From Glaciecola sp. HTCC2999 (lineage in GTDB: Bacteria > Pseudomonadota > Gammaproteobacteria > Enterobacterales > Alteromonadaceae): a stretch of DNA of 64,000 bases. A model generated the notes under the pieces. The model saw nothing but the letters and a program-made list of their open reading frames with translations. It did no database searches and had not been told where the DNA came from. The position numbers were made by a program, and so were the translations under genes. The stretch spans positions 702,172 through 766,171 of the forward strand of contig NZ_DS989810.1 in NCBI RefSeq assembly GCF_000155775.1. Reading direction: 5' to 3'. Shown here in pieces: positions 40,173-48,812 of the stretch (within the stretch, counting starts at the first letter, position 1; each line of letters opens with the position of its first letter).

Positions 40173-43100
40173 ATGATTCATGTACTTACCAGTACTGGCG
40201 ATAATCTAAAAATAGACGTTCGTCTTCAAGAAGTGCGTAAGGGTGATCCTGCTGTGACTGCAACTTTGTCTTTAGCTCTAAAGCCCATTCTCTCAAGTAC
40301 TGTATTTACTGAACAACAAGAATATCTCTCAACATCGGCTAAAGCTGCTTATGTTGCTCTTAATAAAATTGATCAACGCAACCGTTTTAAAGCTTCTGTA
40401 ACGTTTCACTCAACTTCTTTAAGCAATGTTAATTTAATAGCCGGCAGTACAAGTGCTACTTTAGGGTATACGCTAGCATTATTTAATGCATTTTGGACAA
40501 AACAGCTAGGGAAAGGCGAAGGTATAACAACTCCTATTTTCGCAACTGGAGAAGTACATGGTAGTGGGAATATCATCTCAATTAGTTATTTACAGGAAAA
40601 ACTTCAAAATACCATAAAAGTTGTTAGAGACCAGCAGATATCAAAGTTTACTATTTGCATACCACAATCCAATATATCGGATATTTCTGAGGTACAAAAA
40701 AAAGAAATCGAAGAAATTGGTGGAACTGTTATATCAGCAAATACAATTCCTGAGTTATTAGAACAACTTTTGCACAATGAATATGATGGAGAAGCACTTG
40801 GTCGGTGGACACCTTTTAAAGGATTGAAAAGTTTCGAATATGAAGATTCAATTAGGTTTTTTGGGCGTGATAGGGAAATTGAGAGACTGTATGAAGATTT
40901 AGAGCATAATCGTGGAATTCTTATTGTTTCAGGGCCTACTGGTTCGGGTAAATCATCATTGGTTAAAGCAGGATTGATACCGAAGTTAGCAAATCAAAAA
41001 AACAATTTTAATTGGATTTCTGTGACTCCTACTTCACTTGATAAACCGTTGATTACCTTTTTATTAAATGAAAGCCTTAACATGAATTCAGAATGTATTT
41101 CAGATAAAACTAACATAAAAGCCTTACTCGCCCAGCCTGAAATTTACTTAGATGAGTTAGTTTTGCAGATAAATAATCATAGGAGCCTATTTTTACTTCA
41201 TATCGATCAATTTGAAGATTTTTTCAATCAAGAGAATAAACATACAAGTATTGAAGATTTGCAGCTGATCCATAAGATCACAAAAGCGACAGAAAATATA
41301 AAAGTCGTTTTATCCATAAGGAACGAATACCTATCCACATTATTAGAATCAGGATTTATTGCTTCACCAGTAATCACCAATGTATCAGAGAATTTATCTA
41401 TTGATGCTTGGCGAGATATCGTCATTAAACAGGCTGCTTTTTCGGGTCTAACCTTTGAGAACACACCTGAAAACTTGGCACAAAGAATTATCAATGACGC
41501 CATTCAAACCCCTAATGCGCTTCCAATGGTTGAGTTTGTTTTAGAACAACTTTATGAAAGTGTCAAGCAAGAAAATAGTAATATTAACTATCTGCGAAAT
41601 AATGATTATGATTTCTTAGGAGGAATTTCAGGTGCTATAGCGCAAAGAGCAGAGGATGCAGTGTCGCTAGCACATTCAAAAGATAATACAGTTCACCATT
41701 TATTTAGTGTTATTGTAGGGGTCACTACTGATGGAATACCTTATTCAAAGCAAGTCGCTATCAATGAATCAATTATTGATAACAACATAGAATTATCTAA
41801 TTTAATTCAATCCCTTCTAGACAGTAATATTCTAATGAAGTTTGACTCAAATGACAAAATTGTGATGAAACTTACTCATGATAGTTTATTTGAAAACTGG
41901 GCAAGACTTAAAAGTTGGCTGGAAAGTTCAAAATTATTTTTAGACTGGAAGAATACAATTGAATTAGGCTACCGAAGATGGCAAAAAAATGAGTTCAATA
42001 CAAAACATCTAATCAATGACACCTCATTACTTAATGAAGGGGTGGAATTTAAAAATGAGGGATTCCTCTTAAACCATGAACTAAGTCACTTTATAAAGAA
42101 ATCAATAAAGAATAAGCGAAATAAAGTCATTTCTAATTTCAGCTTGTTTTTAATATTTCCCATCATAGTTGCAATGGTTTTTTGGTGGGATAAAAACATT
42201 AAAAGAAGCGAGTATTATGCTGCTGTAGGATATAAATGGGAGGTGCCTTTTGGTGTTGGCGAGCTAAGCGCTGAACAAATGAAGAAAAAACAATTTAGGT
42301 ATCATTTCATCTACCAAGGTGGGTTGTTGGCTAAATATCTTGGATACGGTAATAAAGTAATCGAATTGCGACATGAAAATTCTTTAGGTTACATGTCTGA
42401 ACTTAATTCCTTAGCTGAGCAGAAAGACGCTAGAATTCAATATTATTATAAAGAAAATGGAGAGATAGACACAGCCTCAACATATAGTTTGACAGATATG
42501 TTGCTTAATAAAAAAAGTTACGAATTCTCAAAAAATCGTGTAACAGTAACTTTTTTAAATAAAAATAACAATTCAGCAAGTTTCAATGGTCCACCTCAAA
42601 ATCATGAATCAGTTTTTTTCAAACGCAGTAATGTTACTCGAATAAAAAAATACTTTAATACCCAAGGATATGTAGAAAAAGAAATTTATCAAAAAGATAG
42701 CTTCGGCGGTATTGGGAATGATGAATTTGGTCGAAGTGGTTACAGTTACTCATATAATAAATATGGCTTAGTTAATGAACTTACTGACATATCTACAGAT
42801 AAATTACATCTTGAAAAGAACAAAAAAAGAATCATAACGAAATATAATTACAACTCGATGGGACTGATAGACACTATTGAGTTTAATAACAATAGTTCTA
42901 TAAGTTCTAAAAATAATAATGAGGTAGCTAAAAAATCATACATTTATGACTCTTATGGAAACATACTAAAAACTCTCCACTTTAATGAGAATAACACCCT
43001 GTCAAATAATAAAAATGGTGTAGCAGTTACAAAATCACACATTAATAAACAAGGCTGGATAGTAGAATTACAATTTTTTGATAAAGATTACAAGCAAGTA

Positions 43101-46100
43101 AAAAATGAAGAGGATGTTTACCGCTACGTCATAGATTACACTACAGAGGGTTATTTAAGATCCATAAAATCTATTTATTCTGAATCAATACCTAATGAAA
43201 ATAATGTTATATTTTCGTTGAAGGAATACTCATATGATAAAAATTTTAGGATTATTAAAACACTCTTTTCAAATGAAAAGGCAGAATATAATAACAGTTT
43301 TGAAACTAAGTATAATGAAAATGGAAATATTGTAGAGCAAATATATATTGACGAGCATGGTCAACCCATAACAAAAGAAAATAAAGTTGCAAAAATAATT
43401 TACGAATATAACGAAAACAACCATATTGTTAGCTCTACTTATTACGACATTTCAAATGCTCTCATAATAAACCCAACTAATGGTTGTGCTATACACATAA
43501 CAGATCGTAATCATTTGGGTTATTTGCTTTCAGAAAAGTGCTTAGACACTCAAAAAGCACCTACAATTATGTCTGATGGTAGCGCTGGCTTGAATATATC
43601 CTATGACGATAATGGCAATTTGATAAAAACAATGTTTTTAGGCATAGATGAAAAACCGATGATTCACCCTGAATATGGCATCGCTGGATATGAGAACGCC
43701 TATGACGATAGTGGCAATGTAGTAAGATTTTTGAACTTAGGCACAGATGAAAAACCAATGATTGATCCTAAGTATGGCTATGCTGGCTTGAATAAATCCT
43801 ATGATGATAATGGCAATGTGATAAAAACAATATATTTAGGCATAGATAGAAAACCGATGATTCACCCTGAATATGGCATCGTTGGATATGAGAACGCCTA
43901 TGACGATAGTGGCAATGTAGTAAGATTTTTGAACTTAGGCACAGATGAAAAACCAATGATTCATCCTAAGTATGGCTATGCTGGATATGAGAAAGCCTAT
44001 GACGATAATGGTAATGTGGTAAAAGATTTCAACTTAGGCACAGATGAAAAACTAATGATTCATCCTAAGTATGGCTATGCTGGATATGAGAAAGCCTATG
44101 ACGATAATGGCAATGTGATAAAAACAATGTTTTTAGGCATAGATAGAAAACCGATGATTTACCCTGAATATGGCATCGCTGGATATGAGAAAGCCTATGA
44201 CGATAATGGTAATGTGGTAAAAGATTTCAACTTAGGCACAGATGAAAAACCAATGATTCATCCTAAGTATGGCTATGCTGGCTTGAATAAATCCTATGAT
44301 GATAATGGCAATGTGATAAAAGAAATATATTTAGGCATAGATAGAAAACCGATGATTCACCCTGAATATGGCATCGCTGGATATGAGAACGCCTATGACG
44401 ATAATGGTAATGTGGTAAAAGAAATATATTTAGGTACAGATGAAAAACCAATGATTCATCCTAAGTATGGCTATGCTGGCTTGAATAAATCCTATGATGA
44501 TAATGGCAATGTGATAAAAGAAATATATTTAGACACAAATGAAAAACCGATGATTCACCCTGAATATGGCATCGCTGGATATGAGAACGCCTATGACGAT
44601 AGTGGCAATGTAGTAAGATTTTTGAACTTAGGCACAGATGAAAAACCAATGATTCATCCTAAGTATGGCTATGCTTGCTTGAATAAATCCTATGATGATA
44701 ATGGCAATGTGATAAAAGAAATATATTTAGGCATAGATAGAAAACCGATGATTCACCCTGAATATGGCATCGCTGGATATGAGAACGCCTATGACGATAA
44801 TGGCAATGTGATAAAAGAAATATATTTAGACACAAATGAAAAACCGATGATTCATCCTAAGTATGGCATCGCTGGTTTTGTGCAATCCTATGACGATAAT
44901 GGCAATGTGATAAAAGAAATATATTTAGGCATAGATAGAAAACCGATGATTCACCCTGAATATGGCATCGCTGGATATGAGAAAGCCTATGACGATAATG
45001 GTAATGTGGTAAAAGATTTCAACTTAGGCACAGATGAAAAACCAATGATTCATCCTAAGTATGGCTATGCTGGATATGAGAAAGCCTATGACGATAATGG
45101 CAATGTAGTAAAATTTTTGAACTTAGGCATAGATGAAAAACCGATGATTCACCCTGAATATGGCATCGCTGGATATGAGAACGCCTATGACGATAGTGGC
45201 AATGTAGTAAGATTTTTGAACTTAGGCACAGATGAAAAACCAATGATTCATCCTAAGTATGGCTATGCTTGCTTGAATAAATCCTATGATGATAATGGCA
45301 ATGTGATAAAAGAAATATATTTAGGCATAGATAGAAAACCGATGATTCACCCTGAATATGGCATCGCTGGATATGAGAACGCCTATGACGATAGTGGCAA
45401 TGTAGTAAGATTTTTGAACTTAGGCACAGATGAAAAACCAATGATTCATCCTGAGTATGGCTATGCTGGATATGAGAAAGCCTATGACGATAATGGCAAT
45501 GTAGTAAAATTTTTGAACTTAGGCATAGATGAAAAACCAATGATTCATCCTAAGTATGGTTATGCTGGATATGAGAAAGCCTATGACGATAATGGCAATG
45601 TGATAAAAGAAATATATTTAGACACAAATGAAAAACCGATGATTCATCCTAAGTATGGCATCGCTGGTTTTGTGCAATCCTATGACGATAATGGCAATGT
45701 GGTAAAAGATCTCAACTTAGGCATAGATAAAAAAACAATGATTCATCCTAAGTATGGCTATGCTGGCTTGAATAAATCCTATGATGATAATGGCAATGTG
45801 ATAAAAGAAATATATTTAGGCACAGATGAAAAACCAATGACTCATCCTAAGTATGGCTATGCTGGCTTGAATAAATCCTATGATGATAATGGTAATGTGA
45901 TAAAAACAATATATTTAGGCACAGATGGAATACCGGTGATTCATCCTAAGTATGGCGATGCTGGATATGAAAAAGCCTATGACGATAATGGCAATTTGAT
46001 AAAAATAATATATTTAGGCACAGATGGAAAACCGATGATTCATCCTAAGTATGGCGATGCTGGATATGAAAAAGCCTATGACGATAATGGCAATGTGATA

Positions 46101-46157
46101 AAAATAATATATTTAGGCACAGATGGAAAACCGATGATTCATCCTAAGGGGTTATAA
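40173..46157 (+). CDS. Lon-like / nSTAND1 ATPase / transmembrane / tandem-repeat protein
   Basis: 1,994 residues from the ATG at 40,173 (AAAGG 8 bases ahead). Residues 1-200 resemble a Lon protease domain: AGSTSATLGYTLAL for Lon GPSAG (Ser94), FATGEVHGSGNIISISYLQEKL for TGEITLRG...GGLKEKL, where the catalytic Lys is Gln141. Residues 212-650 are an nSTAND1-type ATPase: FKGLKSFEYEDSIRFFGRDREI, Walker A GPTGSGKSS (254-262), Walker B LFLLHIDQFEDFF (339-351). One helix follows at about 655-675, with the positive charges before it, so the C-terminal 1,320 residues should be outside the cytoplasm. Those begin with a WEVPFGVGELSAEQ module, pass through diverged YD-like repeats, and end in 26 near-identical 33-residue repeats. 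Probably a membrane-spanning sensor/effector. Confidence 0.85.
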   Translation: MIHVLTSTGDNLKIDVRLQEVRKGDPAVTATLSLALKPILSSTVFTEQQEYLSTSAKAAYVALNKIDQRNRFKASVTFHSTSLSNVNLIAGSTSATLGYTLALFNAFWTKQLGKGEGITTPIFATGEVHGSGNIISISYLQEKLQNTIKVVRDQQISKFTICIPQSNISDISEVQKKEIEEIGGTVISANTIPELLEQLLHNEYDGEALGRWTPFKGLKSFEYEDSIRFFGRDREIERLYEDLEHNRGILIVSGPTGSGKSSLVKAGLIPKLANQKNNFNWISVTPTSLDKPLITFLLNESLNMNSECISDKTNIKALLAQPEIYLDELVLQINNHRSLFLLHIDQFEDFFNQENKHTSIEDLQLIHKITKATENIKVVLSIRNEYLSTLLESGFIASPVITNVSENLSIDAWRDIVIKQAAFSGLTFENTPENLAQRIINDAIQTPNALPMVEFVLEQLYESVKQENSNINYLRNNDYDFLGGISGAIAQRAEDAVSLAHSKDNTVHHLFSVIVGVTTDGIPYSKQVAINESIIDNNIELSNLIQSLLDSNILMKFDSNDKIVMKLTHDSLFENWARLKSWLESSKLFLDWKNTIELGYRRWQKNEFNTKHLINDTSLLNEGVEFKNEGFLLNHELSHFIKKSIKNKRNKVISNFSLFLIFPIIVAMVFWWDKNIKRSEYYAAVGYKWEVPFGVGELSAEQMKKKQFRYHFIYQGGLLAKYLGYGNKVIELRHENSLGYMSELNSLAEQKDARIQYYYKENGEIDTASTYSLTDMLLNKKSYEFSKNRVTVTFLNKNNNSASFNGPPQNHESVFFKRSNVTRIKKYFNTQGYVEKEIYQKDSFGGIGNDEFGRSGYSYSYNKYGLVNELTDISTDKLHLEKNKKRIITKYNYNSMGLIDTIEFNNNSSISSKNNNEVAKKSYIYDSYGNILKTLHFNENNTLSNNKNGVAVTKSHINKQGWIVELQFFDKDYKQVKNEEDVYRYVIDYTTEGYLRSIKSIYSESIPNENNVIFSLKEYSYDKNFRIIKTLFSNEKAEYNNSFETKYNENGNIVEQIYIDEHGQPITKENKVAKIIYEYNENNHIVSSTYYDISNALIINPTNGCAIHITDRNHLGYLLSEKCLDTQKAPTIMSDGSAGLNISYDDNGNLIKTMFLGIDEKPMIHPEYGIAGYENAYDDSGNVVRFLNLGTDEKPMIDPKYGYAGLNKSYDDNGNVIKTIYLGIDRKPMIHPEYGIVGYENAYDDSGNVVRFLNLGTDEKPMIHPKYGYAGYEKAYDDNGNVVKDFNLGTDEKLMIHPKYGYAGYEKAYDDNGNVIKTMFLGIDRKPMIYPEYGIAGYEKAYDDNGNVVKDFNLGTDEKPMIHPKYGYAGLNKSYDDNGNVIKEIYLGIDRKPMIHPEYGIAGYENAYDDNGNVVKEIYLGTDEKPMIHPKYGYAGLNKSYDDNGNVIKEIYLDTNEKPMIHPEYGIAGYENAYDDSGNVVRFLNLGTDEKPMIHPKYGYACLNKSYDDNGNVIKEIYLGIDRKPMIHPEYGIAGYENAYDDNGNVIKEIYLDTNEKPMIHPKYGIAGFVQSYDDNGNVIKEIYLGIDRKPMIHPEYGIAGYEKAYDDNGNVVKDFNLGTDEKPMIHPKYGYAGYEKAYDDNGNVVKFLNLGIDEKPMIHPEYGIAGYENAYDDSGNVVRFLNLGTDEKPMIHPKYGYACLNKSYDDNGNVIKEIYLGIDRKPMIHPEYGIAGYENAYDDSGNVVRFLNLGTDEKPMIHPEYGYAGYEKAYDDNGNVVKFLNLGIDEKPMIHPKYGYAGYEKAYDDNGNVIKEIYLDTNEKPMIHPKYGIAGFVQSYDDNGNVVKDLNLGIDKKTMIHPKYGYAGLNKSYDDNGNVIKEIYLGTDEKPMTHPKYGYAGLNKSYDDNGNVIKTIYLGTDGIPVIHPKYGDAGYEKAYDDNGNLIKIIYLGTDGKPMIHPKYGDAGYEKAYDDNGNVIKIIYLGTDGKPMIHPKGL
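43602..46157 (+). repeat. 99 bp coding tandem repeat, 25 full copies plus one partial
   Basis: In-frame 33-residue units of the type YDDNGNVIKEIYLG-DEKPMIHP-YGYAG-EKA, counted from 43,602; the 26th unit is cut to 26 residues by the stop. Units differ mainly in three cassettes: the middle (KEIYLGIDR, RFLNLGTDE, KDFNLGTDE), K/E before YG, and the end (GYENA, GYEKA, GLNKS, GFVQS). Units 11-12 and 17-18 share the rare ACLNKS variant, pointing to block duplication. About eight older diverged copies precede the array from roughly residue 850 of the protein. Confidence 0.97.
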
Positions 46158-46428
46158 TCCCCAGGAAAAAAGAGCCTTTATAGCTCAATCAGAAGATAGT
46201 TTTGCTAATTTAGAATATTAAATTTTAGAAAAATTTAATATTAATATCTTTGAATCTCAGATTAACTCAAGAGAATCATAATATTTTGTCAAATAAAATT
46301 TTTGTTTTTCTCGTTGAAAATCAAAATATGAATGTAGAGTAGTTATTAGTGGCCTTCTACTTAGCAACCTTTAACATGCGGTGAAGTAATTTAGTTATTA
46401 TAAAAAGGTGTTTTTCTAAATACCTAAT

Positions 46429-47640
46429 TTAAAAACTCATAGATATCTCTAAGTCATGAATAAGAATTTTGTTAGATACAATTTCATGTCTAATGATACG
46501 TTTTTGTTTTATTGCTGATTTTTCACCAAATTCTGCAAATCTATCATTACTAATTATATACGATGTACTATCACTTCCTGCTAAATCCAAAACTGTTTCA
46601 TCAGCTTTAATACTAGTGGCAACAACGTGGAGGTCAATTTCACCCTTTATTTCGTTACTGATTTCATTATCACTCATGCTGAGAAGGCGTCGAATTGAAG
46701 CGTCAAAAACTAATACAACTTTATACTGCTCTACAAGGCTAACAATGAGTGGTTTTAAAGCTACAAAACCAATAAAGGAGCCTCCCTGATAACATAAGTT
46801 ATTACCATCGATGATTAATTTTTGAACCACTCTTGCGGCTTTAGTTGCAATAGATTTTGCTCTTTTGTTAAGTTTGGATAGATCACGATTTAATTTTGTA
46901 ATTTCTCTTGAAGTTTTTGCGATGACTCTCTTAGGGCTACTTGTATGAAATTTATGCTCACAATCTTGATGAATCATGGCGCGCTCATAAGAATTGCTAG
47001 CACTAGATAAATCCTCGTCCAGATTCTTTGCCTCGATTAAGCGTCTCTCCAACTTAATTATCTTGCCTTCTAGTGAAGTAATTTGTGTTATCACTGGCTG
47101 TAATTTATGATCAATTTTTTCTTTCTGTTCCTTTATTGCTTCAAGATCCTTTAATTGTTTGGACAGTAAATTAGCTAGCTCTGCAACTTCTGAACTTTTC
47201 GTATAAATATCAAAGCATTTGTAATCCGCTATTTCTATTAAACTTTCTTCCTTTCTTTTTTTTAACCTTTTGAAGATTCCTTCTTGCTTTGTCTTTTTTA
47301 TTGAAATTTCATTAAGAAGCTGTTTTTTCTCTGCTAGCTCAGTGCGCATGCGACGCTGTTGAATATCAAACCAATTTTTTGGGTTCCATAAGCTTTTAAT
47401 TGATTTATTTAATAACTCGGATGATGATTCAATTTCATTTGCGTTTGTCTTTAGCCGTTTGATTAATTTTGCTTGCGTTTCAAGTTTGCCTTCCAGCTCC
47501 AAGTAATGGAGATTGAGGGAGTTAAGATCGGTTCTTTGATACCAATGAATTTTTTGCTTTTTATCTTCAAGCGTGATGCTGAGAGCTTTGAGCTTGTCAT
47601 TAGCAATCTCATAATCTTGCTCATATGGATTTAATCTCAT
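46429..47640 (-). CDS. Coiled-coil protein with C-terminal NYN/Zc3h12a-like RNase (PIN-fold) domain
   Basis: 403 residues. Residues 1-270 are largely charged coiled coil (Lys/Glu/Leu-rich). The last 130 form a PIN-like NYN domain with acidic positions in LIIDGNNLCY (about 278), VLVFDAS (about 313), KADETVLDLA (about 347) and IISNDRFAEF (about 366), which is the Zc3h12a/Regnase-type arrangement. The family cuts RNA with a Mg-bound acidic centre. It follows a membrane-protein gene by 17 bp on the same strand, so the two likely function together. It converges on the giant STAND gene. Confidence 0.8.
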   Translation of the reverse strand: MRLNPYEQDYEIANDKLKALSITLEDKKQKIHWYQRTDLNSLNLHYLELEGKLETQAKLIKRLKTNANEIESSSELLNKSIKSLWNPKNWFDIQQRRMRTELAEKKQLLNEISIKKTKQEGIFKRLKKRKEESLIEIADYKCFDIYTKSSEVAELANLLSKQLKDLEAIKEQKEKIDHKLQPVITQITSLEGKIIKLERRLIEAKNLDEDLSSASNSYERAMIHQDCEHKFHTSSPKRVIAKTSREITKLNRDLSKLNKRAKSIATKAARVVQKLIIDGNNLCYQGGSFIGFVALKPLIVSLVEQYKVVLVFDASIRRLLSMSDNEISNEIKGEIDLHVVATSIKADETVLDLAGSDSTSYIISNDRFAEFGEKSAIKQKRIIRHEIVSNKILIHDLEISMSF

Positions 47641-47657
47641 GGTTTACCTTTCAAATA

Positions 47658-48563
47658 TTATATTAAGCTTATTTTTAATTTACCTGCAAACTCCCTAACC
47701 ATAACAGACCACCCATCGGCATCCGTTATTGCTAGGTTATTTAAGCTTTCAAGTGTTTTATCAGAAAGTGTACCAGTTACTCTTAGTTCTTGAGGTAAAG
47801 TTTTAGTGATGCTAACAACCCTCGCAATATATTTACGTAGTTCAACCTCATCCATATCTTGAGTAAGTTGTTCTGACATCAAGGTTTCTATACTTTTAGA
47901 AACAATATAATCGTGGGTATGATTACGGCCAGTAAACGCATCAGTTATACTATTTGTCACTCCAGCGGCAATTTCACCGATTGATTTTGACATAGTGCTC
48001 AACCAACTTTCTTCCACTTCTACCATTTCAACTGGTACTAATGCGGTTTCAGAGGATATCTCATAATGACTGATTTGCTCTTCGGTAATAGCGTCAAAAT
48101 CACCTCTGGATTTTTTCATTGATTTAATGTAATCCAACACCTCATCAAATAAGTCTGCGGGCTCATTGAAAGGCTTCAAGCCTGCAGATACCCTTTCATG
48201 GTTTATGTCTTCTAACTGCTCCGTGATGGCCTCAATAATTTGACCTCGTTTGTAATATGCAAACCCACCGGAAGCGACCAGTGCAATCCCAGAAGCAATG
48301 CTAACAGGCATGACCCAAGCAGGTGTTGTTGAAATTAGACCAAGACTAGCAGCCACCCCTGTGGCTGATGATTTGGCACCAGACAGGAACCCTCCAATAG
48401 AAGTAGCCGTAAGAGCTGAAGCACCAGCAAGTAATCCAGAATTCCCTAATACAAATGCACCTAGCCAACTAGAGCTAAGGGTACCAGCTAAATAACCAGT
48501 GCCGCTGTAAGCAATGAATGCGCCAGAAGAATGTAAAACAGGTACCGCCAATAAAGGTAACAT
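47658..48563 (-). CDS. Glycine/alanine-rich hydrophobic membrane protein
   Basis: 301 residues. The first 105 are almost wholly hydrophobic and small-residue-rich (GTGYLAGTLSSSWLGAFVLG..., SASALT-type stretches), ending at YYKRGQ; the rest is soluble and acidic with predicted helices (VEVEESWLSTMSKSIGEIAAGVTNSITDAF). The composition suggests membrane insertion or a pore. First gene of a pair with the NYN RNase. No family recognised. Confidence 0.65.
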   Translation of the reverse strand: MLPLLAVPVLHSSGAFIAYSGTGYLAGTLSSSWLGAFVLGNSGLLAGASALTATSIGGFLSGAKSSATGVAASLGLISTTPAWVMPVSIASGIALVASGGFAYYKRGQIIEAITEQLEDINHERVSAGLKPFNEPADLFDEVLDYIKSMKKSRGDFDAITEEQISHYEISSETALVPVEMVEVEESWLSTMSKSIGEIAAGVTNSITDAFTGRNHTHDYIVSKSIETLMSEQLTQDMDEVELRKYIARVVSITKTLPQELRVTGTLSDKTLESLNNLAITDADGWSVMVREFAGKLKISLI

Positions 48564-48751
48564 AGGATATCTTTTTGTTTATTTAACATTACCTTTGAAT
48601 ATAGCTTAGTGCCAGCATCACTTCTATAAGAAATATGCTTATATTAAAAATCATGTATAAGATATGTCATTAAATTTTTTTAATACCCTATGATTATAAA
48701 TAGAAAGTTGGGGCCACTTATGAGGGATACCTAGAGAGTCCCTTGATGCTT

Positions 48752-48762
48752 TCCCTTAGGGA
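48752..48762. repeat. Palindromic TCCCT-N-AGGGA cluster downstream of the polymerase-like gene
   Basis: The 48,707-48,780 stretch holds several AGGGA/TCCCT words around this palindrome. It is preserved, with a changed central base, in the remnant at the right end of the island (near 62,550). It may be a protein-binding or origin site. Confidence 0.35.
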
Positions 48763-48812
48763 TATCTTAGGGACCATTAAAGGCCTATTGTTATTATCTC
48801 TTCTTATTCTTA

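Noticed and set aside
43567-45540. Minus-strand ORFs across the repeat array (His/Cys-rich, mutually similar)
   Set aside because: They are the antisense reading of the 99 bp coding repeat, appear once per couple of units, have no start signals, and vary only because the sense repeats vary.
43602-46157. Possible CRISPR-like array
   Set aside because: The unit is 99 bp, entirely coding and in frame, with no alternation of repeat and unique spacer and no cas genes nearby.
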